Below are positions 23,679-32,890 of a DNA stretch of 33,674 nucleotides, one piece after another. The stretch is from assembly GCF_004348425.1 (NCBI RefSeq), contig NZ_SMKK01000091.1, positions 1 through 33,674 of the forward strand, read 5' to 3'. Source of the stretch: Actinomadura sp. 7K507 (GTDB lineage Bacteria > Actinomycetota > Actinomycetes > Streptosporangiales > Streptosporangiaceae). Under the pieces are notes generated by a model, which did not search any database, had not been told where the DNA came from, and was given only the letters and a program-made list of their open reading frames with translations. Both the position numbers and the translations under genes were made by a program. The stretch's first letter is position 1. Each line of letters starts with the position of its first letter.

Positions 23679-25220
23679 TCAGGGGGCGGCGGAGCAGCCG
23701 GACGCCGGCGCGTCCGCCTGGGCCGGGCGCCCGATCGCCGGCATTCCGAGCGAAACGCCCTTCTGGCCGTCCCGCCCGCCCTGGCGGGCCTCCCAGGCGT
23801 CGCCGGCGCGGGTCCGCCGGACGTCCAGCACCGGCTTGTCGGCGACCAGGTGATGGGGCGCGGCATAGGTGACCTCCACCGTGACCATGTCACCGGGGCG
23901 GACCGGCTCGTCCGGCACGCCGAAGTGGACCAGCCGGTTGTCGGGCGCGCGGCCCGACAACCGGCGGGTCGCCACGTCCTTGCGGCCCTCGCCCTCGGCG
24001 ACCAGGACCTCCAGGGTGCGGCCGAGCTGCTTCTTGTTCTCCGCCCAGGAGATCTCCTCCTGGAGGGCGATCAGCCGCTCGTACCGCTCCTGGACGACCT
24101 GTTTCGGCAGCTGCCCGTCCATGGTCGCCGCCGGTGTGCCCGGGCGCTTGGAGTACTGGAACGTGAACGCGGACGCGAACCGGGCCTCCCGCACCACGTG
24201 CAGGGTCTCCTCGAAGTCGGCCTCGGTCTCCCCGGGGAAGCCGACGATGATGTCGGTGGTGATCGCCGCGTCCGGCATCGCCTCCCGGACCTTCTCGATG
24301 ATGCCGAGGTAGCGGTCCTGCCGGTACGAGCGGCGCATCGCGCGCAGCACCGCGTCCGACCCGGCCTGCAGCGGCATGTGCAGCGACGGCATCACGTTCG
24401 GCGTCTCGGCCATGGCGGCGATGACGTCGTCGGTGAAGTCCTTCGGGTGCGGCGAGGTGAACCGGACCCGCTCCAGGCCCTCGACGCCGCCGCACGCCCG
24501 CAGCAGCCCCGCGAACGCGGATTGCCCGCCCTCCGTCATCGCGCGGACGTCGTCGGGCGCGGCGGCGAGCGCACCGAACCCCGAGCCGTAGGCGTTGACG
24601 TTCTGACCGAGAAGGGTGATCTCCAGGGCGCCCTCGGCGACGAGCGCCTCGACCTCGGCGAGGATCTCCCCCGGGCGGCGGTCCTTCTCCTTGCCGCGCA
24701 GCGACGGGACGATGCAGAACGTGCACGTGTTGTTGCAGCCCACGGAGATCGACACCCACGCCGCATACGGCGACTCGCGGCGCGTCGGCAGCGTCGAAGG
24801 GAAGGTCACCAGCGACTCTTCGATCTCGACCTGCGCCTCACTCTGGACACGGGCCCTTTCCAGCAGCGTGGGCAGCGACCCGATGTTGTGGGTGCCGAAC
24901 ACCACGTCCACCCAGGGGGCCCGCTTGACGATGGTGTCGCGGTCCTTCTGGGCGAGGCAGCCGCCGACGGCGATCTGCATGCCGGGATGACCGTCCTTGA
25001 CCGGTCGCAGATGGCCCAGGTTTCCGTAGAGCCGGTTGTCGGCGTTCTCCCGCACCGCGCAGGTGTTGAACACCACCACATCGGGTTCGCCGCCCCCGGC
25101 GCGCACGTACCCGGCCGCCTCAAGGAGCCCGGACAGCCGCTCGGAATCGTGAACGTTCATCTGGCACCCGTAAGTACGGATTTCGTACGTACGGGGAGCC
25201 GTATTCATTGGCGCACTCAT
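23679..25220 (-). CDS. miaB: tRNA (N6-isopentenyl adenosine(37)-C2)-methylthiotransferase
   Basis: The 513-residue product is a radical-SAM methylthiotransferase. The N-terminal domain supplies three cluster cysteines: C19 (YGCQMN), C54 (NTCAV) and C88 (GGCLAQ). The radical-SAM motif is C162-x3-C166-x2-C169. A C-terminal TRAM-like segment follows (about 385-455), and then a tail of about 55 residues. It adds a methylthio group to the i6A37 made by MiaA. The frame is open far upstream through the gluA region. I chose the ATG at 25220 because the family start (RTYEIRTYGCQMN) follows directly; the ATG at 25208 is equally possible. No ribosome-binding site is visible. It is divergent from gluA. 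Confidence 0.95.
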   Translation of the reverse strand: MSAPMNTAPRTYEIRTYGCQMNVHDSERLSGLLEAAGYVRAGGGEPDVVVFNTCAVRENADNRLYGNLGHLRPVKDGHPGMQIAVGGCLAQKDRDTIVKRAPWVDVVFGTHNIGSLPTLLERARVQSEAQVEIEESLVTFPSTLPTRRESPYAAWVSISVGCNNTCTFCIVPSLRGKEKDRRPGEILAEVEALVAEGALEITLLGQNVNAYGSGFGALAAAPDDVRAMTEGGQSAFAGLLRACGGVEGLERVRFTSPHPKDFTDDVIAAMAETPNVMPSLHMPLQAGSDAVLRAMRRSYRQDRYLGIIEKVREAMPDAAITTDIIVGFPGETEADFEETLHVVREARFASAFTFQYSKRPGTPAATMDGQLPKQVVQERYERLIALQEEISWAENKKQLGRTLEVLVAEGEGRKDVATRRLSGRAPDNRLVHFGVPDEPVRPGDMVTVEVTYAAPHHLVADKPVLDVRRTRAGDAWEARQGGRDGQKGVSLGMPAIGRPAQADAPASGCSAAP

Positions 25221-25398
25221 GTCGGTTACCAAGGGTACGGGCCCCAGCCGATATCGAGGAACCGGCGACCTGCCACGCGGGCGACCACTGATGATCACTC
25301 TCCGCCACGGGGAAGGCCGCCCGACATGGGCATTCGTGATCGTATCGGTACCGCGCGGCAACTTCCGCGGAGTCACCGATGACGTAAAGTCCGGGCGC

Positions 25399-26214
25399 AT
25401 GACGGACAGCGAAGACGGGCCCGACCTCACCAAGGACGGGCCGGAGGACTCCCCCGCGGAGCGGGCCGCCGCGGGTGGCCGGCCCCTCGTCGTAGTCGAA
25501 CACGTCAACAAGCACTTCGGCGAGCTGCACGTCCTCAGGGACATCAACCTCACCGTCAACTCCGGCGAGGTCGTCGTGGTCATCGGCCCGTCCGGGGGCG
25601 GGAAGTCCACCCTGTGCCGGTCGATCAACCGGCTGGAGCGGATCGACGACGGAAGGATCCTCATCGACGGGAAGGAGCTTCCCGAAGAGGGCAAGGAACT
25701 GGCGAGACTCCGCGCCGACGTCGGCATGGTGTTCCAGGCGTTCAACCTGTTCGCCCACATGACGATCCTGGAGAACGTCACCCTCGGGCCGATCAAGGTC
25801 CGCAAGGAGGGCAAGCGGGAATCCGAGAAGCACGCGATGGAACTGCTGGACCGGGTCGGCATCGGCGACCAGGCGCACAAGTACCCCGCCCAGCTGTCCG
25901 GCGGCCAGCAGCAGCGGGCCGCGATCGCACGCTCCCTCGCGATGAGGCCCAAGGTGATGCTCTTCGACGAGCCCACCTCGGCGCTGGACCCGGAAATGGT
26001 CAACGAGGTCCTGGACGTCATGACCGGCCTGGCCCGCGAGGGCATGACGATGATCGTCGTCACCCATGAAATGGGGTTCGCGCGCAAGGCCGCGCAGAAG
26101 GTCGTGTTCATGTCGGACGGCCAGCTCGTGGAGGAGAACACGCCCGAGGAGTTCTTCACCAACGCGCGCTCCGAGCGCGCGAAGGACTTCCTCTCCAAGA
26201 TCCTCACCCACTGA
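25399..26214 (+). CDS. gluA: Glutamate/polar amino-acid ABC transporter ATPase GluA
   Basis: The 271-residue product is a polar amino-acid ABC ATPase. It has Walker A GPSGGGKST, Q-loop region VGMVFQAFNLFAHMT, signature LSGGQQQR, Walker B VMLFDEPTSALD and an H-loop His in VVTHEMGF. An acidic extension of about 30 residues precedes the ATPase domain. The frame is open to 25219, but I chose the ATG at 25399. It has no good ribosome-binding site, and TAAAGT at 25385-25390 would place the transcript start close to the ATG, so it may be leaderless. The gene order ATPase, binding protein, two permeases is that of corynebacterial gluABCD. Confidence 0.93.
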   Translation: MTDSEDGPDLTKDGPEDSPAERAAAGGRPLVVVEHVNKHFGELHVLRDINLTVNSGEVVVVIGPSGGGKSTLCRSINRLERIDDGRILIDGKELPEEGKELARLRADVGMVFQAFNLFAHMTILENVTLGPIKVRKEGKRESEKHAMELLDRVGIGDQAHKYPAQLSGGQQQRAAIARSLAMRPKVMLFDEPTSALDPEMVNEVLDVMTGLAREGMTMIVVTHEMGFARKAAQKVVFMSDGQLVEENTPEEFFTNARSERAKDFLSKILTH

Positions 26215-26289
26215 ACTGTTCGGTCCGCAGGGATGAGAATGGTCCACTGAGCCACGGGGCTCCGGCAGAGAGCAGAGGTAGGACGAGAA

Positions 26290-27159
26290 ATGCGAGTACG
26301 TCGTTTCGGCGCCCTCATCGGGGCGGGGATGGCGTTGTCACTGGCGCTCACCGCGTGTGGCAGCGACACGGAGAAGACCGAGGCCAAGACCGTCGTCCAG
26401 AAGGCCAAGGACGACAAGAAACTGACCATCGGCATCAAGTACGACCAGCCGGGGCTGGGGCTGAAGAAGCCCGACGGCACCTTCGCCGGTTTCGACGTCG
26501 ACGTCGCCAAGTACATCGCTCAGCAGATGGGCGTGCCCGAGAGCGGCATCACCTTCAAGGAGACGACCTCCGCGAACCGTGAGTCGTTCATCGGCGGCGG
26601 GCAGGTCGACCTCGTCATCGCCACCTACTCCATCACCGAGGAGCGCAAGCAGCAGGTGACGTACGGCGGCCCGTACTACGTGGCCCACCAGGACACGATG
26701 GTGACCACCGACAACACCGACATCAAGAAGACCGAGGACCTCAAGGGCAAGCGCCTGTGCAAGGCGGCCGGGTCCAACTCCTTCCGCCGCATCACCGAGC
26801 CCCCGCCGGACGGCAAGCTCGACATCGACGGCGTCAAGCTGGTCGACGCCCAGAGCTACTCCGAGTGCGTGAGCAAGCTGAAGTCCGGCGCGCTGGACGC
26901 GGTCAGCACCGACGACATGATCCTCGCCGGGTTCGCCAACCAGCAGCAGGGCTCCTTCAAGGTCATCAACGCCCCGTTCACCGACGAGAAGTACGGCGTC
27001 GGCATGAAGAAGGGCGACACCGAGACCTGCGAGGCCGTCAACAAGGCCATCAACCAGATGTACTCCGACGGCACCGGAGGGAAGCTGCTGGACAAGCACT
27101 TCGCCGGCACCGGGCTGAAGCTCGTGAAGACCGTCCCGCAGATGGAGGGCTGCGACTGA
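26290..27159 (+). CDS. gluB: Glutamate-binding lipoprotein GluB of the ABC transporter
   Basis: The 289-residue product has a lipoprotein signal (lipobox LTAC, lipidated C23) and a family 3 binding-protein fold. Landmarks are LTIGIKYDQPGLGLKKPDG, FAGFDVDVAKYIAQQMG, an NRESFIGGGQVDLVIATYSI segment and KTEDLKGKRLC. It captures the amino acid outside the cell for GluC/GluD. An AGGTAGG site supports the ATG at 26290. A small 5-bp hairpin lies upstream at 26249-26262. The much stronger stem at 27183-27232 just after it may protect this message or limit read-through into the permease genes. Glutamate is the most likely ligand, but related polar amino acids cannot be excluded. Confidence 0.93.
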   Translation: MRVRRFGALIGAGMALSLALTACGSDTEKTEAKTVVQKAKDDKKLTIGIKYDQPGLGLKKPDGTFAGFDVDVAKYIAQQMGVPESGITFKETTSANRESFIGGGQVDLVIATYSITEERKQQVTYGGPYYVAHQDTMVTTDNTDIKKTEDLKGKRLCKAAGSNSFRRITEPPPDGKLDIDGVKLVDAQSYSECVSKLKSGALDAVSTDDMILAGFANQQQGSFKVINAPFTDEKYGVGMKKGDTETCEAVNKAINQMYSDGTGGKLLDKHFAGTGLKLVKTVPQMEGCD

Positions 27160-27182
27160 TCGCAGGCCGAGGCCTATTCGTG

Positions 27183-27232
27183 ATGCCGGTGCGTCCCCGC
27201 GAGGACGTCTCCCCGCGGGGACGCACCGGCAT
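27183..27232 (+). terminator. Perfect 19-bp stem-loop between gluB and gluC
   Basis: The arms 27183-27201 and 27214-27232 are perfectly complementary over 19 bases, around a 12-base loop, starting 23 bases after the gluB stop. No U tract follows and gluC begins 38 bases later. It is probably a partial terminator or a 3'-end stabiliser that lets the binding protein be made in excess of the permeases. Confidence 0.7.
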
Positions 27233-27270
27233 GACCCGAGACCGCTGGAACGCCATGGAACAGTTCAGCA

Positions 27271-27954
27271 ATGTTTGACTTCACCCCGTTCTTCGACAAC
27301 TTCGGGGAGATCGCCCAGGGATTCTGGGCGACCCTGCGCCTGGCCGCCGCCGCCGCGGTGCTCTCGCTGATCATCGGCACCGTCATGGTGAGCTTCCGCG
27401 TCGCCCCGGTGCCCGTCATGCGCTCCTTCGGCACGGGCTACGTCAACATCGTGCGCAACACGCCCCTCACGCTGGTGCTGCTGATGTGCAGCCTGGGCCT
27501 GAACGACATCCTCGCCCTGAAGTTCTCCAGCGTCTCCTCGACCACCTACTACTGGTGGGCGGTCGTCGGGCTGTCCGCCTACACCGGGGCGTTCGTCTGC
27601 GAGACCCTGCGTTCGGGGATCAACACCATCCCGCTGGGGCAGGCCGAGGCGGCCCGCTCGATCGGGCTGACGTTCACCCAGTCGCTCCGGATGATCATCC
27701 TGCCGCAGGCGTTCCGCTCGATCATCGCGCCGATGGGCAGCGTCCTCATCGCGATGATCAAGAACACGACGGTGGCCGCCGCGGCGAGCTACGGCGAGGT
27801 CGCGCTGGTGACCAAGACGATCATCGACAAGCCGACGTTCTCGGACGGGGTGATCCCGCTGTTCCTCGGCGTCGCCATCGGCTTCCTGCTCCTCACCCTG
27901 CCGACCGGTTACTTCTTCGGCTGGCTGGCCAAGCGAATGGCGGTGGCGCGGTGA
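27271..27954 (+). CDS. gluC: Glutamate ABC transporter permease GluC
   Basis: The 227-residue product is a HisM-type permease of polar amino-acid importers. It opens with a helix in FWATLRLAAAAAVLSLIIG, then has NIVRNTPLTLVLLM and the EAA loop GQAEAARSIGLTFTQSLRMI followed by ILPQAFRSIIAPMGS. About five helices are predicted. The ATG at 27271 is 111 bases from the gluB stop, beyond the strong stem-loop, and has only a weak ribosome-binding site. Its TGA overlaps the GTG of gluD. Confidence 0.93.
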   Translation: MFDFTPFFDNFGEIAQGFWATLRLAAAAAVLSLIIGTVMVSFRVAPVPVMRSFGTGYVNIVRNTPLTLVLLMCSLGLNDILALKFSSVSSTTYYWWAVVGLSAYTGAFVCETLRSGINTIPLGQAEAARSIGLTFTQSLRMIILPQAFRSIIAPMGSVLIAMIKNTTVAAAASYGEVALVTKTIIDKPTFSDGVIPLFLGVAIGFLLLTLPTGYFFGWLAKRMAVAR

Positions 27955-28946
27955 GCAAGGAATCGTCGGTTCTCTTCGACGTCCCAGGCCCGCGGGCGCG
28001 CGCGCGGAACAGGCTGCTGACCGTCGGCGTCTCGGCCGTGCTCCTCGCACTCCTGGCCGCGCTCGTCTGGCGGCTGTACGACAAGGACCAGTTCGCGAGC
28101 CACCTGTGGACCCCGTTCACCGAGTGGACGGTCTGGCGGCACCTCCTCCTGCCCGGCCTGCTGAACACGCTGAAGGCCGCCGCCCTGGCGACGGTGCTGG
28201 CGCTGCTGTTCGGCGCCGTGTTCGGCCTGGCCCGGCTCTCGGACCACTGGTGGATCCGGATCCCGGCCGGCGCCGTCGTCGAGTTCTTCCGCGGCATCCC
28301 GCTGCTGATCCTGATCTTCCTGGCGTTCTTCGTCCCCAACAAGATCAGCCCCGCGATCGCCGAGTCGCCGTTCGGCCAGCTCCAGCGGATGTCGGTGGAC
28401 TACTTCTTCTTCATCTTCGGCGTGGAGAGCAACGCCGGGGTGGTCACCGTCCCCGCCTTCGCCGCGGTCGTGTTCGGGCTCGTGATGTACAACGGCTCGG
28501 TGCTGGCCGAGGTGGTGCGCGCGGGCGTCCTGTCGATCCCGAAGGGGCAGTCGGAGGCCGCCTACTCCGTCGGCCTGCGCAAGAACGGCGTCATGCGGCT
28601 CGTCCTGCTGCCGCAGGCCGTCACGGTGATGATGCCGGCGATCGTCAGCCAGATCGTCGTGCTCCTGAAGGACACCGCGCTCGGCTTCATCATCGCCTAC
28701 GGCGAGTTCCTCCAGGCGGGGTTCAAGCAGGTCCCCGCCAACTACAGCAACAACGTCCTGCAGGCCGGCATCGTGGTCGCGATCATCTACATCGGGATCA
28801 ACATGTCGCTGAGCCGGGTGGCGACGTGGCTGGAGCGCCGCAGCCGCCGCAGCCGCAAGACCTCGGCCAAGAGCATGGGCACCGCCGGGCCTCCCCCGGC
28901 CCCGGGCATGTCCCGGCAGGCCACCGGCGAGGCCGGAGCCGCCTGA
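27951..28946 (+). CDS. gluD: Glutamate ABC transporter permease GluD
   Basis: The 331-residue product is the second permease. It has an N-terminal extension with a first helix (LLTVGVSAVLLALLAALVW). Family segments follow: NTLKAAALATVLALLFG, VEFFRGIPLLILIFL, and the EAA loop GQSEAAYSVGLRKNGVMRLV leading to LLPQAVTVMMPAIVSQ. The C-terminal 40 residues are basic then Pro/Ala-rich and presumably cytoplasmic. The open frame extends upstream inside gluC; the GTG at 27951 overlapping the gluC stop by GTGA is the clear start. A strong terminator follows. Confidence 0.93.
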   Translation: MSKESSVLFDVPGPRARARNRLLTVGVSAVLLALLAALVWRLYDKDQFASHLWTPFTEWTVWRHLLLPGLLNTLKAAALATVLALLFGAVFGLARLSDHWWIRIPAGAVVEFFRGIPLLILIFLAFFVPNKISPAIAESPFGQLQRMSVDYFFFIFGVESNAGVVTVPAFAAVVFGLVMYNGSVLAEVVRAGVLSIPKGQSEAAYSVGLRKNGVMRLVLLPQAVTVMMPAIVSQIVVLLKDTALGFIIAYGEFLQAGFKQVPANYSNNVLQAGIVVAIIYIGINMSLSRVATWLERRSRRSRKTSAKSMGTAGPPPAPGMSRQATGEAGAA

Positions 28947-28963
28947 GCCCGCACCCTCGCCTC

Positions 28964-28991
28964 GGGGCGCCGCCGGTTCCGGCGGCGCCCC
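28964..28991 (+). terminator. gluABCD terminator
   Basis: GGGGCGCCGCCGG and CCGGCGGCGCCCC are complementary over 13 bases separated by only TT, so about 11-12 pairs can form, followed by TTTC. It begins 17 bases after the gluD stop. Confidence 0.75.
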
Positions 28992-29169
28992 TTTCGCGGT
29001 CTCGTGGGGCGGTTCGCGGTGTACGGGACCCGGGGTCCGATTCGGTGGCGCGCACCGCGCTGATCACCTGTGTTACCCGTGAGTTGCCTGGTGGACGGCT
29101 TGTATCTTTCCGAGTTCAAACGGCCCGTCATGACCCCAACACGTCCCCGTATGCGGGACGATTCCTGGT

Positions 29170-31257
29170 ATGACCGCTCGTGCGACCCTTCCCTTCGGCT
29201 CATGGCCTTCACCCATCTCCGCGGCTGATGTCGCCCGCGCCCGGCTGCGTCTCAGCTTCCCCACCGTCGCCGGCAGCGACGTCTGGTGGCAGGAGACCCG
29301 GCCCGAGGAGGGCGGGCGGACCACGGTCATCCATCTCAAAGGCGGTCACCGCACCGAGCTCCTGCAGGCGCCGTGGGACGCCCGCACCCGCGTCCACGAG
29401 TACGGCGGGCGGTCGTACCTGCCGGTCCGCACGGCCGGCGGGCGGTCGATCGTCTTCTCCAACTACGACGATCAGCGGCTCCACCGGCTCGACGAGGGCG
29501 ACCCGAAGCCGTATCCGCTGACCCCCGAGCCGGCCGTGCCGGCCGGGCTGCGTTACGCCGACTACGTCGTGTCCCCCGACGGCACGGAGATCTGGTGCGT
29601 GTGCGAGGGCCACATCGCTGCACCCCCGGTGGAACCCGCGCCTCCCGCTGCTCCTGCTGCCCCGGCGGCGGAGGGTACGGAGACCGCGGAGAGCGCCGAG
29701 GGAACGGAGGGCACCGGCCCCCCTGCCGATGAGCCGGGCATCACGGGCATCAGGCGCGCCATCGTCGCCATCCCCCTGGACGGCAGCGCGGCCGAGGACG
29801 CCGGCGCGATCCGGGAACTCGTCACCGGCGCCGACTTCTACGCCTCCCCAGCCCCGTCCCCCGCCGGCGGGCATCTGGCGTGGGTGCAGTGGAACCACCC
29901 CCGCATGCCCTGGGACGGCACCGAAATCCGCGTGGCGGCGATAGAGGACGGCACCACAGTCGCACCCCGCACGGTCAAGGGCGGCCTCAGCGAGTCCGCG
30001 GTCGCGCCGGTGTGGCGCGACGACGAGTCCCTGTACGTCATCTCCGACTGGCCCGGCTGGTGGAACATCTACCAGGTCGGCCTGCACGGCGAGTCCCCGC
30101 AGGCGCTCTACCCGGCCGAGGAGGAGTTCGCGGGCCCGCTGTGGCAGCTCGGCGGCATGCCCTACGCGCTCCTCGGCGACGGGCGCCTGGCCGTCCTGCA
30201 CGGCGAAGGCGACATGCGCCTCGGCGTCTACGACCCGGAGACGCTCGACCTCACCGACCTGGAGGTCCCGTACGGGCACTGGCAGACGCAGCTGTCCACG
30301 GACGGCACGACGATCGTCGGGATCGCCGGCGGTCCCGACCTGCCGACGTCGGTCGTGCGGATCGACACCACCACCGGCCGCGTCGAGGGCCTGCGCCGGG
30401 AGCTGGCCGAGCTCCCCGACATCGCCTACCTGTCCAAGCCTCGCGCCGAACGCCTCGAAGGACCGTTCGGGCGTCCCGTCCACGCCTACGTCTTCCCGCC
30501 GGCCAACCCCGACGCCGCCGCCCCCGAGGGGGAGCTGCCGCCGTACGTGGTGTTCGTGCACGGCGGGCCGACGGGACACGTCTCCACGGCCCTCGACCTG
30601 GAACGGACGTTCTTCACCAGCCGGGGCATCGGCGTCATCGACGTCAACTACGGCGGATCGACCGGCTATGGCCGCGCCTACCGTGAACGGCTGCGCCGCC
30701 AGTGGGGCGTCGTGGACGTCGAGGACGCCGTCGCAGCCGCGCAGGCCCTCGTCGACGGCGGCATCGCCGACCCGGCCCGCCTGGCCATCCGCGGCGGCTC
30801 CGCGGGCGGCTGGACGACGCTCGCCGCCGTCACCCGGACCGGCGTGTTCAAGGCCGCCACGTCCTACTTCGGGATCAGCGACCTGCAGAGCTTCGCCGAG
30901 GCCACGCACGACTTCGAGTCGCACTACCTGTTCGGGCTGATCGGGCCGCTGCCCGGATTCGAACGCGCCTACGAGGAGCGCTCACCGCTCAGCCACGCCG
31001 GCGAGACCGCCTGCCCCGTCCTGCTGCTGCAAGGCCTCAGCGACCCGGTCGTGCCGCCCGACCAGTCCGAACGCTTCGCGCTGGCACTGGCGGGGAAGAA
31101 GGTGCCGCACGCCTACCTCACGTTCGAAGGGGAGTCGCACGGCTTCCGCCGGGCCGACACGGTCATCCGCTGCCTGGAGGTCGAGCTGGCGTTCTACGGC
31201 CAGACGCTCGGGTTCGAGCCGCGGGGCGTCGAACCGATCGAGCTGACGGTCGGCTGA
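29170..31257 (+). CDS. S9 family peptidase (prolyl oligopeptidase / dipeptidyl aminopeptidase type)
   Basis: The 695-residue product has an N-terminal beta-propeller-like part (about 1-430, with repeated DG and SPDGT/SP motifs) and a C-terminal alpha/beta-hydrolase domain. The likely triad is S544 in RGGSAGGW, D625 in LQGLSDPVVPP and H657 in EGESHGFR. VHGGPTGH (464-471) would form the oxyanion region. No signal peptide is visible, so it is probably cytoplasmic and cleaves peptides. Residues 151-190 are a low-complexity Ala/Pro/Glu/Thr insert, probably a surface loop of the propeller. It stands alone between the glu operon terminator and the convergent rny. The ATG at 29170 has only a weak ribosome-binding site. 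Confidence 0.93.
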   Translation: MTARATLPFGSWPSPISAADVARARLRLSFPTVAGSDVWWQETRPEEGGRTTVIHLKGGHRTELLQAPWDARTRVHEYGGRSYLPVRTAGGRSIVFSNYDDQRLHRLDEGDPKPYPLTPEPAVPAGLRYADYVVSPDGTEIWCVCEGHIAAPPVEPAPPAAPAAPAAEGTETAESAEGTEGTGPPADEPGITGIRRAIVAIPLDGSAAEDAGAIRELVTGADFYASPAPSPAGGHLAWVQWNHPRMPWDGTEIRVAAIEDGTTVAPRTVKGGLSESAVAPVWRDDESLYVISDWPGWWNIYQVGLHGESPQALYPAEEEFAGPLWQLGGMPYALLGDGRLAVLHGEGDMRLGVYDPETLDLTDLEVPYGHWQTQLSTDGTTIVGIAGGPDLPTSVVRIDTTTGRVEGLRRELAELPDIAYLSKPRAERLEGPFGRPVHAYVFPPANPDAAAPEGELPPYVVFVHGGPTGHVSTALDLERTFFTSRGIGVIDVNYGGSTGYGRAYRERLRRQWGVVDVEDAVAAAQALVDGGIADPARLAIRGGSAGGWTTLAAVTRTGVFKAATSYFGISDLQSFAEATHDFESHYLFGLIGPLPGFERAYEERSPLSHAGETACPVLLLQGLSDPVVPPDQSERFALALAGKKVPHAYLTFEGESHGFRRADTVIRCLEVELAFYGQTLGFEPRGVEPIELTVG

Positions 31258-31263
31258 GGACCC

Positions 31264-31293
31264 GCCCGTCCGCCTCCGCGCCGGCGGACGGGC
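31264..31293. terminator. Two-way terminator between the S9 peptidase gene and rny
   Basis: GCCCGTCCGCC and GGCGGACGGGC form a perfect 11-bp stem with an 8-base loop in the 61-base gap between the two convergent genes. It could stop transcription from both sides. Confidence 0.65.
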
Positions 31294-31318
31294 ACGCCCT
31301 TCGCCGGACCCGGTCCCC

Positions 31319-32890
31319 TCAGCGGGCGAACTCGATCGCCCTGGACTCCCGGACGACGGTGACGCGGATCTGCCCCGGATACGTCAGCTCGTCCTCGACC
31401 TGCTTGGCGATGTCGCGCGCGATGACCTGCGCCTGGATGTCGTCGACGGAGTCGGGCTTGACCATCACCCGGATCTCCCGCCCGGCCTGCATCGCGAAGA
31501 CCTTCTCCACGCCCTCGTGCTTGTCGCGGGCGATCTCCTCCAGCCGCTCCAGCCGCTTGACGTACGCCTCCAGGGACTCCCTGCGCGCCCCCGGACGGCT
31601 GCCGCTGACGGCGTCGGCCGCCTGGGTCAGCACCGCCTCGACCGTCCGGACCTCGACCTCGTTGTGGTGCGCCTCGATGGCGTGCACGACGTCCTCGTGT
31701 TCGCCGTACCGCCGCGCGATCTCCGCGCCGATCAGCGCGTGGCTGCCCTCCACCTCGTGGGTCAGCGCCTTGCCGATGTCGTGCAGCAGCGTGCACCGCT
31801 TGGTGACCTCCACCGGCAGCCGCAGCTCACTCGCCATGATCCCCGCGATGTGCGCGGACTCGATCAGGTGCTTCAGCACGTTCTGCCCGTACGACGTGCG
31901 GTACCGCAACTGGCCGAGCAGGGCGATGAGCTCCGGGTGCATGTCGGCGATGCCGACCTCGACCAGCGCGTCCTCCCCCGCCCGGACGCACAGCTGCTCC
32001 ACGTCGCTCTTGCTGCGCTCGTAGATCTCCTCGATCCGGTGCGGGTGGATCCGCCCGTCCAGGACCAGCTTCTCCAGCGTCAGCCGCCCGACCTCCCGCC
32101 GCACCGGGTCGAAGCAGCTCAGCAGCACCGCCTCCGGCGTGTCGTCGATGATCAGGTTGACGCCCGTCGTGGTCTCGAACGCGCGGATGTTGCGGCCCTC
32201 GCGGCCGATGATGCGGCCCTTCATCTCGTCGCTCGGCAGGTGCAGCACCGACACGACCGACTCGGCCGTCTGCTCGCTGGCGACCCGCTGGATCGCCAGC
32301 GTCACGATCTTGCGGGCGCGCTTGTCGCCCTCCTCCCGCGCCGAGTTCTCGATCTCGCGGGTGATCGGGATGGCCTCCCGCTTGGCCTGGTTCTCGATCG
32401 CCGCGACGAGTTCGCCCTTGGCCTGCTCGGCGGTGAGCCCGGCGGCCTGCTCCAGCACCTTGCGGCGCTCCTCGGCGACGCCGTCGAGTTCCTTCTCGCG
32501 GTTCTCGAGGGCCTTCTTGGTCTCGGCGAGCCGTCCCTGCCACTCCTCCAGGCGCCGCACCTCACCGTCGAGCCGCTGCTCCCGTTCCGCGAGCCGCGCC
32601 TCCCGGCGCTCCAAGTCCTCCCGCACGGTCCGCAGATCGTCGCGGAGGACCCTGCCCTCGTCCTCGACCTCCGCGCGCGCCGCCGACGCGATCCGCTGCG
32701 CGTCCCGCTCGGCGTTCTCCAGGACCTCCCCGGCGTCCCGCTTCGCCTTGGACCGGATCTCGTCGGCCTCGCTCTGCGCCCGGGCCATCTCCGCCGCGGC
32801 CTTCCCGGGCATGCCCGGGCGCCGCAGGACGACGATGACGAGAGCGACCAGGGTCACCAGCAGCGCTGCACCCAGCAGGACGCTCTCCAT
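31319..32890 (-). CDS. rny: Ribonuclease Y
   Basis: The 523-residue product has the full RNase Y layout. An N-terminal membrane helix (about 4-22) is followed by a long charged coiled coil (about 35-195), a KH domain with GRIIGREGRN (225-234) and the HD domain with the metal motif H370-D371 in LLHDIGKA and HHNEVE further on. The enzyme is a membrane-anchored endoribonuclease that starts mRNA decay in many Gram-positive bacteria; in actinobacteria it coexists with RNase E. The ATG at 32890 is preceded by GGAAGGA at eight bases. The gene is the last convincing gene in the window. In related genomes it lies near recA/recX, which may follow to the right. Confidence 0.95.
   Translation of the reverse strand: MESVLLGAALLVTLVALVIVVLRRPGMPGKAAAEMARAQSEADEIRSKAKRDAGEVLENAERDAQRIASAARAEVEDEGRVLRDDLRTVREDLERREARLAEREQRLDGEVRRLEEWQGRLAETKKALENREKELDGVAEERRKVLEQAAGLTAEQAKGELVAAIENQAKREAIPITREIENSAREEGDKRARKIVTLAIQRVASEQTAESVVSVLHLPSDEMKGRIIGREGRNIRAFETTTGVNLIIDDTPEAVLLSCFDPVRREVGRLTLEKLVLDGRIHPHRIEEIYERSKSDVEQLCVRAGEDALVEVGIADMHPELIALLGQLRYRTSYGQNVLKHLIESAHIAGIMASELRLPVEVTKRCTLLHDIGKALTHEVEGSHALIGAEIARRYGEHEDVVHAIEAHHNEVEVRTVEAVLTQAADAVSGSRPGARRESLEAYVKRLERLEEIARDKHEGVEKVFAMQAGREIRVMVKPDSVDDIQAQVIARDIAKQVEDELTYPGQIRVTVVRESRAIEFAR

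Noticed and set aside
29101..29169. T-arm-like GTTCAAA near 29115
   Set aside because: No acceptor stem or anticodon arm can be built around it, so it is not a tRNA.
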